Shown here: piece after piece, positions 23,771 to 34,353 of the stretch
Layout of the letters: every line of letters starts with the position of its first letter
Position numbering within the stretch: position 1 is the first letter of the stretch
Assembly: GCF_010015585.1 (NCBI RefSeq)
Contig: NW_022985070.1
Location: forward strand, 787,794 to 851,793
Length of the DNA: 64,000 nt
Direction of reading: 5' to 3'
Origin: Eremomyces bilateralis CBS 781.70
Lineage: Eukaryota > Ascomycota > Dothideomycetes > Eremomycetales > Eremomycetaceae
Translations under genes and position numbers: made by a program
The notes under the pieces: generated by a model
Told to the model about the DNA's origin: nothing
The model's database searches: none
What the model saw: the letters and a program-made list of their open reading frames with translations, nothing else

Positions 23771-24968
23771 CTACAATTTCGTCTTCTCTTGACCGTTTCC
23801 CCTTTCTTCAATTCTAACATTCTGATGTGGAATCCCAAGGTACTCCCACATGAAGTGGAATCTGTATACGTTAGAACTCCTCGATGATGCCGATATGTTC
23901 CTACTTACCGATCACTGCCAAAGAAAGGCTCGGTTACCCCTTTGTCATTGGTGACCATCGACCATGGACACCCAAATGCGCCACAATCGAGAGCTTCCTT
24001 CGTGTTGTCATTAAGCTTCTGTTTATACTCTGGGGTATTCGCTGCCGCCATTATCTTTCGGACGTCTTCTTCTGAAAAATGGCGGGAAAGTGATTCTGCC
24101 ATCACATCTGGTTTACTCAGATCCTTGCTCTGCTGCCACATTGACACCCAGAGCTCGTTGAAAGCATCTTCAAACTTGTCTTGCGAGTACTTGTCCTTCA
24201 CATAAACCATGCACCGTTGAGGCTAGCAGATGAGCAGTCAGTGGCAGGATTCCAATCGTTGGAAGCAGAGTCGATCAACGGTGCTTACCAGCAATGACAG
24301 GATGGGAAAGAACTCGGGCGTTATTAACTTCACACCGAAGTATTTCTGTGCCCGATCGCTATCGTACGGCCCATAGTTCTTCTTCGCTGGAAGCGTCCAT
24401 GGTGGTTTGTTACCTATGTAAGGGTTAGAGTGGATATGATCAAGCTGGGCGGAGATCTTACCGCTTCCTACATTGATGCCGCCCCTAAACAACAGTCAGC
24501 TATAGGTTCAACCATCAACGTCGCTACAGTTTTGATGGCCAAGAGCGTCTGACGCTCTCCACCGAGTATATCTGGTGGCGTCAAACTTCTGACGTGGGAG
24601 AATGACGAGAAACATCGAGGATGTCCCAGGGCGTCCTTGGTGACAAGGAATTCAACTACGTACAGGAATACTGGAACAAATCTGGCTCATATGTTAGACG
24701 TTTCTAGCAGCCATAGCTACGGCAATGATCTCACGTACTCAACATCAACGCCATGGGCTTTAAGTGCACTACGATTCTCCCGGAGGTATACCAACGCAAA
24801 CCACGAGTACGGGGATACCTGAAAATGATGGTTAGCCCAGAGGTTTCCTCATTGAACGTCTACTGATGGCATGATTGGAAAACATTATGACGATGAAGGA
24901 AAGTAGTGTGATGCGTGGCCTGGGTGACTTACACAGTCCAGGTATGTTTTGATCTTGGATTGCCCCAT
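23771..24968 (-). CDS. Kappa-class glutathione S-transferase / HCCA isomerase-like (DsbA fold), 228 aa, seven exons
   Basis: Exons on the minus strand: 24968-24933, 24818-24739, 24681-24664, 24484-24462, 24413-24289, 24222-23909 and 23861-23771. All seven join in phase (687 nt), including two micro-exons of 18 and 23 nt. The N-terminus reads TYLDCVSPYSW, where GSTK carries its catalytic Ser (about Ser17). Next come VEFVPVFLGGI and GNKPPWTLPAKK, a helical domain, then DCGAFGCPW with the cis-Pro loop that binds glutathione, and finally FFGSDRFHFMWEYLG. Known GSTK proteins are mitochondrial or peroxisomal and conjugate glutathione or act as peroxidases; bacterial relatives isomerise 2-hydroxychromene-2-carboxylate. 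Length fits the family (about 225-230 aa). It is divergent from the small ORF at 25122. Confidence 0.9.
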
Positions 24969-25121
24969 TTTGAGAAGAAATGATGCAAAAGGATGCAAAA
25001 GGACGCAAAAGGCCTGGTGATGAGGTCGAATGTCGCGATGGCACGACACTCCTATTGCTTTCGTTGTCTTTTCTATTGCCGTAATCCCCGCAGTGTTGGA
25101 CACCCACTCCTGTAACCCGTT

Positions 25122-25437
25122 ATGGCTGCTCTGAGCGGCCCGAGGCTCTCTGTCGTACTAAGAGAACCAGCCACCTCCACGTTAGTGGCCTACCGGTGCT
25201 TGCAAGACGCGCTGATTGAACTGGATCAGGTAATTAACCGACTCCGAGGCCTGTTCACTAATCCTCATTTCGCTGCTTCAGGAGCTGCGTGGTGAACGAC
25301 ATCATCCCGTAGCGATGAGCCGCCTGGATATCTGCAGCAATGTGGATTATCACAACAACCGACGGCAGATATATAAGAGCTATACGTTAGACCTTTGGGG
25401 TTTGGACAGCCCGGAATCTTCGAGATTCGCTCCTTAA
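25122..25437 (+). CDS. Possible small two-exon gene, 87 aa
   Basis: ATG at 25122, exon 1 to 25229, a 52-nt intron with GTAATT donor and GCTTCAG acceptor, exon 2 25282-25437 ending in TAA. The joined frame is open through both exons, which is mild support. There is no signal peptide or known domain. A TATA-like element and the start of a 15-bp repeat lie inside exon 2, so this may instead be the promoter of the dehydrogenase gene at 25547. Confidence 0.25.
25370..25377 (+). promoter_or_regulatory. TATA-like element upstream of the dehydrogenase gene
   Basis: TATATAAG, 170 bp upstream of the ATG at 25547. Position and sequence suit a core promoter with a 5' leader made largely of the 15-bp repeat. 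Confidence 0.3.
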
Positions 25438-25543
25438 GCTATCATACTCCAAGCTATCAGACTCCAAGCTATCAGACTCCAAGCTATCAGACTCCAAGCT
25501 ATCAGACTCCAAGCTATCATAGGTACCCCAAGCTATCATACTC
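25436..25543 (+). repeat. 15-bp tandem repeat (AAGCTATCAGACTCC) abutting a start codon
   Basis: Five full units in a row (25436-25510), then a diverged unit and a partial unit that stops 3 bp before the ATG of the dehydrogenase gene. The first and last units carry AT in place of AG at one position. The array would form most of the 5' leader of that mRNA. Confidence 0.9.
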
Positions 25544-25546
25544 AAA

Positions 25547-26673
25547 ATGGAGCACGAGAAAGCAGTTGCTTTAGTGGTGGGAGCATCGAGAGGAATTGGA
25601 AGGACCATCGCAATAGATTTGGCAAGGTACGCAATCCCGCTTTCGCACACAAATGATTCAACCTTACTCACGATTCATAAAGGAATGGATATCGAGGTCA
25701 GTAAACCCAAATAGCCGTCTGGCTGTGCCTCTGTTGAACCTGAAGCAGTTGTCGTCGCTGCAAAGACAACCTCAGATGCAGCTCGAACCAAGCCTTTTCC
25801 TCCCGATCCCAATTCTCCACAGTCCACAATCAATACTGTCGCTCGCGAGATTCACGAAGCTGGTGGGGAGGCCACAGCAATTCCGGTTGATACAAGGGAC
25901 TTTGAGAGCGTCACAAACTTGGTGGATAGCACGGTGAAACTATATGGTCGCCTCGATGTCCTGGTCTACAATTCTGGAGCCATATATTGGGCATCTGTTG
26001 AGAACACGCCAATGAAGCGGTTCCAGCTCATGCAAAGGGTTAACGTTGAAGGCATGAAGATTCCTTCTAGGCGAAGGATGTGGCTAATTTGACCAGGCTT
26101 ATATGGCACGATGCAAGCAGCACTTCCGCACTTCAAAACACAGAACTGGAAAGCTCGCATCATCGTCGTGAGCCCGCCGATCTACTCCCGCTTTTTCCGA
26201 GGCAAGACAGCGTATGCCATGGGGAAAGTAGGTATGAGTGTCTTAACCAAGGGATTGGCTATGGATTTCGAGCGTGAAGGGAAAAACGACATAGCCATTA
26301 CAAGTATATGGCCTGCGGCGGCAATAGAAAGCGCCGCAACGCCAGACGCGTCACATCGCCCTGAGCTTCGCAAACCGGTAAGCTCGAGTTCCTATACCCA
26401 ATAGAAGGCATCGCTAATTGTGACCAGACAATCTTTTCCGACGCAATATTGGCGATGCTTTCGGCTCCTGTTGCCACGGTGAATGGGAAGTTGGAACTCG
26501 ATGAAGACTTTCTTAGATCCACAGGAGTGTCCGACTTCTCAAAGTATTCGCTGATTCCAGGAGCTAACCCCCGACGAATCATGCCAGCGAAGTTCCCAGA
26601 ACTGACAGTCGCCGAGCAAGACGATGAAGGACGCCGTATGGACAGTTCTAAACTTCGGCGGGCAAAACTGTAG
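25547..26673 (+). CDS. HSDL2-like short-chain dehydrogenase/reductase, 308 aa, five exons
   Basis: Exons: 25547-25626, 25683-25696, 25746-26051, 26097-26377 and 26428-26673. The 14-nt second exon is required to complete DLARNGYRAVVVAAK. The third intron has a GC donor (AG|GCATGA). The N-terminus has the Rossmann motif GASRGIG (residues 12-18). Then come AVVVAAKTTSDA, a REIHEAGGEATAIPVD segment and NSGAIYW. The catalytic region is VSPPIYSRFFRGKTAYAMGK, with the YxxxK pair. The SPP before the active Tyr and the long inserted TKPFPPDPNSP segment are features of HSDL2-type proteins, which act in peroxisomes or mitochondria. No SCP2 domain follows. The last exon ends in a basic tail without an obvious SKL signal. 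The substrate is unknown. Confidence 0.88.
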
Positions 26674-28018
26674 GTCTATGAGCTTTGACATTGTGTTTCG
26701 TTATTCCGTGAGCAATTCAGAAGGGCTGGTGGGCGGCATGTAGCACAACTGACATGGGGATCCATATTGGCACTCACCGTCCAGCCAGCCGTTATTCTCA
26801 CCTAATGGATCACAATAGAAATTTCATCTTTCTCCGTCCGAGTTATCTCAAGATAAGCGTGATTTTGAACGTTGAGAGAGAAAACAGGTTGACCTACTGA
26901 AGATACGAAGAACAGTTTCTGCCAGGGAAGTCAGGTTAGCTCTCTATCCTTTGCGCGTCGTCTCCGAGCGTGCAGCGTCTCCGAGCGTGCAGCGTGTGCC
27001 AAACTTTGGCGGCATGTGGAATTCTTGCATTGCCAGTTCAGTTAGCTCTTCCGCAGCCTTCGGTTTTCGAGGGGGCTATTACATCCTGAATGTCGTTTTC
27101 TCTACCATTGGATAAACCTTCGACCAAACTGGCTAGCAATAGTCTATTTCCCGTGCTTACATAGTATGGTGTATGACAGTATCGCCCTATTTTCCTTAAT
27201 TTTCCTTTTCTGGCGTTATTTTCATGAAAAATCGCAATTCCGATATGAGAACAGGTTTACCTACTTGTCCTTGCTTGACTTGTTGTCCTCTGTATGATAT
27301 CTCTTTCTCTGGTCAGTTTCGAGCACCTGGAATGCATAGTACAAGAGCTGCATTTCGAGGAAATAATCGATCATTCCATTTAAATCTCTGCGCGAGAGTA
27401 CAGACCGCGTGCTGAAATGGCGCAAGGGGTTCTCGTCCTCGAACACGGTGCAGCCGCGGAGACTCGGTCTCGCATTTTCTAAATATCCATGCATTGGTAC
27501 CTGTCTCTCATTGAGGTGTACGGCGTGTGACTTCTCTGGACGAGATTCCAAACAATTAATGGCTGTATGAAATTGAGCTTGTGCCCCGACCGCGTCGATT
27601 CAATTGCCCTGGTACACACCAAGTTCTGGGAAAGCTGTGCATTCAGAAGACTGCACTCTTACACAAAATCATATGCGATTCTCCATTGTCACGGTGGTCA
27701 AATCTCATGCAGGAATGTTTGTATGGTTGTTTCTCTCACAGGTATTCCTAATATGTAGGACATTCCTCGCGGGCCACATGCCTACGCGACCCGCGGCGAT
27801 CAACAGGGAGACATCGAGTTCTACTCGATTTAATAATTGGGTTGCCTGGGATCTGCAAATTCTCCGCACTCGCTGATTCGCTTCATTGTTAGACCGTTTG
27901 ACCGTGTTCAGCTCTCGCGAATTGTTTTCGCTCTCATATTCACCCGTTTGATACGAGCTGTGGCGTACTAGGCCATAGTGATTGGCACAAGGTATCTCGG
28001 CAGAGGCCGCATCCCTAC
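26674..28018. other. Intergenic, no gene supported
   Basis: Short frames only. A 17-bp direct repeat (CGTCTCCGAGCGTGCAG) occurs twice near 26960-26995. Confidence 0.5.
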
Positions 28019-28021
28019 TCT

Positions 28022-31000
28022 CTTTTTTTTCTGCTCGTCGGCGGCGTTATTGCGAAACCGAATCTAATAGGATACATCGACCGTATTGGGCCAGGTGGAC
28101 CTTTGGCCCAGAGAGAATCTGATCTGGCGAACCGCTTCCGCAGAGATCTAGAGACCAATTCGCTCGAGCCGTTATCTGCCAACAGTCTAACGGCACGCCA
28201 GTTTTCGACCGTATCTTGCCCGCAGGATGACCTGGAAGTCGATATATCGAACTCCAAGTACTACCAGGTTCTTTGCTACAAAAAGCTTATAGGGACTGAC
28301 TCCATCCCGCCCAACGATGGAGAGACGGGGACTACATTGGATGGGTGCATTAGTGGATGTTCGGCTGCTACTGATTGCGTTGCAACCATACAGTACGAGA
28401 ACATTAAGGCGATCCTGGATTCAATCCCACCCATTTTCGATGTAGCCAGACTCTCTGTACGAGAAGTCAACGTTACGACCGTCCCAACGTGTCCCGCCGA
28501 TAATGACTCGTTCTATTTTGCAATGGACGACGATCAAGTCCAAATCGCCTGTGGATTCGATATCAATGGGGCCGACCTCTCAATACGGAGCCCTCACGTT
28601 TTAGGAATGAATTGAATATTTTACTTCCTACCCAGCTAATGATTGCGATGGTGTAGTATTTCTTGGGCTAGACAGTTGTTACGCTAAATACGGCACGACT
28701 GCCTTTACAGGCGATGGAAGTTCGAGCCAGCAGGGAGCGATAGCGAGGAGAGACCCCACTGACAGGAGCTGACTATCCAATCGATGATGGAGCGACCTTC
28801 ATTGCAACCACTGGAAAAGGATTTGAAGTCATTTGTTACCATCGTCAGCCAGGCGCAGATGCGCCAGAAGGGGCCATGGCGAATGCGGGAACTTCACTCG
28901 CTGGCTGCATTGATCATACGCGATCTTGCCTGGGGGTTGGCAGTTAGGGTATTTTCTTTCTAGGAGGGTAATCTACCGTACATGTCGGCATTTGTCGGGC
29001 TATGTTGATATGCTTCTAGGACTTGCTACTTCAAAGCCGCCACTAGCATCGAAGGCGTATTCCACACGAACGTAGTGGCCGCGAGGAACCTCCCTCCTAC
29101 CTCTACAACCAGTGCCTCTACGGGAGAGGAGCCTAGTACCTCGACAGCGGAAACCAGTATCTCCGACCCGTCTACTACCACGACAGTAGAGGAGTCCAGT
29201 ACCTCCGATACCTCCAGCATCTCTACCATGGAAGAGACAACCACCTCTAGTAGCACGTCGACCGTCGAAGAGACAACTTCCGACACCAGAACTTAGACCG
29301 CAGAGACACTACTTCCGATACTAGCACATCGACCGCGGAGACAACTACTTCCGATACCAGCACGATAACTATAGAAGAGACGACCGCCTCCAGTAGTACC
29401 TCCAGCACCTCCTCGACTATCGACGAGACATCTACGTCCATCAGCTCCTCAACAGCAGATGAGACCACTACGCTAACTAGGTCCTCGACTTCAGAGGAGG
29501 CATCCACATCTAGTACGAGCGCCGGGGACACTACCACGTCTAGTGCCATGTCCTCGACTACAGAAGGGAATACGACGTCTAATATTAGCACCTCAAGCAC
29601 GGTGGAGACGACGACATCTATGAGTAACCCCTTCAGCGTGGAGGAGACGACTATGACGTTGTCTAGTAGCAGCTCCTCGGTTCTGGACGAAACAACTACT
29701 TTCAGTAGCACCTCGAGCGCCGAAGAGACGACTACCTCCAGCGGCAGCTCCTCTATTGTAGAAGAGACTACTACATCTACCAGCATCTCAGGGGTGCCCA
29801 CCTCGGCAACATCAACTTCATTCTCAGACACCTTAACCACGGAATCCACATCAACATTCCCCTCCAGCTCCTCCTCATCGAGCCCCCTGTCTCCATCTCC
29901 GACGGGAATCACATTCCCTAAGGCAAATGTTACCATGGTGACGATGTCCAATTTAAACCAGACGTACATCCTTTATTGTGCTTCAGACAACCCAGGTGCA
30001 GCAGATACAGGAACACCCTGTATAGGGATATCCTTTATTTCTTGCTTGGAGTATTGTTCCACAATATCAGACTGAATCTGTCGCCTCTGGCTCTAACAAT
30101 GCAGCATCGGGGAACTGCTGTCCAAAGAAGGCCGCAGGGACGTTAATCTTCGCACCAAATATTTGGATCGCACTCCTGCAGGATCTGCCATCCAGCTCAA
30201 CATCATCCTCGTCAATAGGAGAGCCAACTTCACCTACATCAAGCACTTCAACCGGTACAATTTCCGCCATCCCTCTAGCGATTCCTCCACAACTGGCTCA
30301 GATACCATCTCCACTGATTTAAGTAGCTCGTCCTTGTCAGACTCAAGCAGCGGCTCAGATTCATTCCCTTCGACGAGCTCGATTCCGAGCAGTACCTCAA
30401 CTGAAAGCTCCTCGAGCTCAATTCCAAGTATCAGCTAGTTCCATCCCCTCAACAAGCCTCGATTTAACCACGTCCGAAACTATTAACGGCAGCAGAGCCT
30501 CCAGAGTCAAGGTCTAGTATTACAGTCAGTAATGCCGAAAGCCTAAATGGATAGTTACAACTGCTAACTAATCATAGATTCCAACGTCAACATTTCCTAG
30601 TTCTAATTTAATTACCGTTACCACAACTACCCCAGGCTCCGTCATAACGACAACCGTGTTCATCACTACAGGCGCCTCGGTTGTAACATCGATAATAGTA
30701 ACTAATTACCCTATTAGGAACAACAGTGATATCGACGCTACTAGTAACTACCACTGAAATCCTGACTGTTACGTACACCACAGTATCTGGAGGATCCACC
30801 ACTTTCGTCACAACAACCAGCATTTCTGCGTAAGTCGCTTCCTAAAAAATAGGTAGAGATCCCAGACCGATGAATCATACAGTGGTCCTACCGCGACAGC
30901 AACGACGTTTGGAGTGAGCACGATAAGTCTTCTCTGCTTTCAAATTCTAACAGTAGCATTCGCAAACTAATATTCTCGTCCATTGTTATCTAGAAGGGAC

Positions 31001-31260
31001 AGGCACTGTCTGTGTACCACTGGCCACGCCGTCATCAACCAGCTCAGATACGCTATCATCGTCAACCGGCTCGAACACGGTATCAACGTCATCAACCAGC
31101 TCGGATACGGTATCGCCGACCTTCACCAGCTCGGACACGACATTGTTGTTGTCAAGCAGCTTGATCTGGACATCACCCAACCACACCAGGTCGACTAATA
31201 CAGTGACTGTTTCCTCCACTCAAACCGGTTGCCGCACAAGTACACGAAGTATTATAACTA
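28022..31260 (+). pseudogene. Decayed gene for a Ser/Thr-rich, mucin-like secreted or cell-wall protein
   Basis: The 5' part reads FFLLVGGVIAKPN (hydrophobic signal-like core; no ATG in frame nearby). Two Cys-containing repeats follow (VLCYKKLIGTD...GCISGC and EVICYHRQPG...GCIDH) and a third one lies later (ILYCASDNPG...CLEYC). Between them is a long Ser/Thr stretch built from EETTTSSSTST-type units. Damage is explicit. The frame from 28103 stops at 28613-28615. In the Thr-rich part a TAG stands at 29294-29296 where sister units read TCG, and a few bases later GAGACACTACTTCC lacks an A present in the next unit. More stops occur after 30072 and 30436. The end is Thr/Val-rich (TTTVFITTG-like) in shifting frames. 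The intact gene probably encoded a large surface glycoprotein with PAN/apple-like modules. Confidence 0.65.
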
Positions 31261-33189
31261 TCACCCCCTTTCCGAGCATATGAGGGCTAAATGCATTGAG
31301 TTCAAAGTTCATCTTGTTGGACCATTGTGTTTCTATTTTAGGCCCGGAAGCCGCCGGATTTCTGCGATTCATTTTCCCCTTTGATCTTGTTGCGAAATCT
31401 AATAGTGGATAGTCGGATTGAGGCACACGCTTGGAAACGATCTAATTGAGGGAATAGCATATTTAGATTGCTAATGAAACAAATCCATGAGGTAAATCCG
31501 CCATCCTGACCTTCGATCATCCGGAATTCTGGAAGGAATGTGGTTGTAAAGATCCATCGACTTGGGCCACTGCACGATTCTGCACACTTGTTATTCCGTT
31601 CGACAACATAAAATGGCCCCAAAGATCATAAATAGTTCCAAAGGCATCATAATGCGGCTAGGAGGAATGTGTAACCCCGCTTAAAGAAAGGGATTTCTCT
31701 TTGATCCTTCTCTGGCCAGGGGTTCAGGAGTAAAATGACCCAGGTCCATCACGGCAGCTTTTCATTCGGCCAATCCCGCAGTGCATGTCCTTTTTTTATA
31801 TAATTTTTATATAACTAGTTAGAATAAGTGTTATGGTCCCAGGCCACAGGCCTGGGACTTTGAGTATGGCTGACGCCACAGGGATGTGGCTACGGTAGTG
31901 GATGGCATCAAGGAGATAGTCATGTAGGAGCTATGTTGAGGAGCTATGTTAGGGTAGTAGAGAGAAGAGTCGATATCTCGCGCGCAGAGGCGCTAGGAGA
32001 TTTCTTCCTTCTCTCTCTTCAGTTTAGATCAACGAAACTTGGTAATCGCAGATCTTGCGCATCCAGACCGTGTCAATAAGAGCCCCTTGGTCCGCTCCGC
32101 TAGGCTATTACTATAGAGACTTTGCTCGTTGCTTGCAAGACAAACAAAGGGGTCACTCTACCACACGGCACACTGGAATATTCAATTGCATGGGTAGGGA
32201 AGAATTACAGGATATTTTCGCCATTGACAAAGGATCACTTGATTTCAAGAGGACGCGTTTCGATAGCGCAGCACATGATCTCCTGACAGTTCCATTGCCG
32301 AACTGATTGATGACAGCATTCAATACTAGCTAGTATCAGTCGCTTCCCGATTATCCCGAAGCATATCGTATTTGGTTCCAACACCCTGCGTCTACCCGGT
32401 GGCTCATGGCTGCCACTGGCAAAGTACTTGGGTGTTATGCAGCCCCATTCATAAATGACAAACGCCGCCTCGTGTTGACTACCCAGATTCCTGGAGTCGA
32501 CCGTTAGTAGAAAATTCTTGATCTTGGCATTGCGAAAGAATGAGGCAAGGTCGCGATGGCAATTTCATTTCATTATTGGGGCAGATGGAAGCCTCCAATT
32601 GGCGAGAGACAGTGAGACAGTGAGAGTGACTGGCATCGTATTTCCTGAGCTCCGCATTGTCGATTGCCTTCAGAATTCGATCGGATCTAATAGTAGAGAT
32701 CTAGAGATGCAAGTACTACCCACTTCTGGTCTGCTGGATAGGTAAGAACTAAAAAGAAAAAAAGCAACAAAGCTACACAGCATTCCCGCGCCCCCCACCT
32801 CCACAATATGAACTCCTGCATTGACCACATGTATATTGCAGTGCCAGACTTGCACAGATCCGTCAAGTGGCTTGCAAACCCGAGATAATACCCTTGTTCA
32901 TAAGTGAACTTTTACCCTCCATCAAAGTCATGATGCCAACGTCTTTCATCGTCCTCAAACTTTTCGACATGAGTTTCGAACATCTGAGAGTGAAGAGCGG
33001 GAACAGATATCCCAGTATACATGCGCCCTGAATGCTCCCTAGCAGGATTCTAATGCAAATCCGCTCCCTAGCAGAAGCTTGATGCAAGTCTACTCCCTAG
33101 AAGGAGCAGAGGGTATCAATGTCTTTGAGTTCGCCCAATGAAACCAGAAAAACAATTACTCCCAACGTCGTAGCTCATATTCCCAGGCA
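31261..33189. other. Region without an intact gene; weak coding relics
   Basis: Between about 32200 and 32510 the plus strand gives protein-like text (REELQDIFAIDKGSLDF, then SLPDYPEAYRIWFQHPAST and GKVLGCYAAPFINDKRR) separated by stops. I do not recognise it; it suggests an eroded gene. AT-rich sequence and a perfect palindrome sit at 31.8 kb. Confidence 0.4.
31836..31858. repeat. Perfect 10-bp inverted repeat with 3-nt loop
   Basis: GTCCCAGGCC, ACA, GGCCTGGGAC. It follows an AT-rich stretch (31795-31815), and a TGTTATGG motif begins 7 bp before it. It could be a strong hairpin terminator-like structure or part of a repeat element end. Confidence 0.7.
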
Positions 33190-34353
33190 TCAGTTGCTGT
33201 GGGCTTGACTCATCGTGGCGCCATGTGCAATCAGAGGCATCGTGACAGTTTCGTCACGGTCCAAGTGGATTTCGAGCGTCCTCCCCTTGAACTCGGATTT
33301 CTGGAGTGCCGCCACTGCAGCATCTGCTTGGCCTCCAAAATCAAACAACGCCGTGGCAGTCAGCTTGAATCGTCCTTTTGTGGAGGGATTGCGACGAACG
33401 ACGCATTTGTTAACCGTGCCAAAAGGTCGGAGGAGTCGCTCAATGTCAGCCTTGCTGACAGAGAAGTGCAAATTCGACAAGAAGACGCCGCGACACTCGG
33501 TTCGGACAACTCCTTTAACAACATTGACCGGAATGCCATTCGAAGTGGTATATATGGGGTAGTTGGATCTCGAGGACGACGGAGGTGTGATGTTGGTCGT
33601 ATACGGGTTGGTCGAAGCAGCCTCTGGAACAAATACTGGCACGGAATAGACGGGCACAGAATTTCTTTGCGCTGGGGCGTACACCACAGCAGCTGGAATA
33701 GGTACCCCAACCATATCGTTCACCGAACAAGTCGATGTAGCCGGAGAGGAGGACACAGAGGTAATGTCTGAACCAAGCGAGACACTAGAACTGTTGGCAA
33801 GGGACATGCTTCCCGGTGGGACGGAGGCGGATGGACTCCACATGCAGGTCCCAGGGAGACAATTGCACTTGTGCCCTGGAGGAGAGAGTCCGCGATGAGG
33901 ACAAGATGCGAAAGGGTAACAGTTGCACTGGAGGAGTTGCGGGGGAGCCCCGCTCGTGTCGAAGTGATGAACACTGAGGGGTCGACCGCCACGGCTCCTT
34001 TTAGTGAACCCAGCTATAACTTGGTTAGCATTCGCCTGGCTGAAATCAGTGCAGACCATTCATGGATGACCATCTAAGTCAGGTTCAACTTACCGTACAC
34101 CACTTTAGCATCTTTTACTGAAGTCAGTGAAATGTATCCTCCACAACCCTTTTGGACAGTCCAGCCGGGAATGGAGTGAGGCAACATCGTCCGGACGTTG
34201 TCTTTCAAGAGCCTGAAATCGAAACTCCGGGGAAGCTAAGATCGTTATATTAGTTGAGCGATCCAAAGAGAGCGACGATGAAAGTGAATGCTGGTATCCG
34301 TACTCCTTTGATGACGATGAGTTGCGTTCCTGTCTCTGAACGCGTGGCGCCAT
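33190..34353 (-). CDS. RRM-domain RNA-binding protein, 330 aa, three exons
   Basis: Exons on the minus strand: 34353-34304, 34212-34094 and 34013-33190. The last intron has a GTAAGT donor and a GCTAAC branch point 12 nt before its TATAG acceptor. The joined frame reads ...SSSSKELLKDNVRTMLPHSI and ...SVKDAKVVYAGFTKRSRGG. The middle has a Cys/His-rich segment (CNCYPFASCPHRGLSPPG followed by HKCNCLPGTC) that may bind metal. The C-terminus (about residues 235-310) is an RRM. RNP2 is GVFLSNLHF; the RNP1-like strand (GRFKLTATALFDFG) lacks one canonical aromatic position, and LEIHLDRDE closes the fold. A role in mRNA handling is likely; partners and targets are unknown. Confidence 0.82.

Noticed and set aside
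25387-25671. Minus-strand ORF with repeated Ser-Leu-Glu-Ser-Asp
   Set aside because: It is the antisense reading of the 15-bp repeat and the first exons of the dehydrogenase gene.
29026-29969. Long minus-strand ORFs rich in Val/Ser/Glu opposite the mucin-like region
   Set aside because: They are the reverse reading of a Ser/Thr codon repeat; low complexity and repeated codons make stops rare on both strands. There is no start context or domain.
31829-32033. A solo LTR of a retrotransposon starting TGTTATGG
   Set aside because: The start motif fits, but I found no matching CA end with target duplication, no second LTR and no clear primer-binding site. It is reported only as a palindrome.
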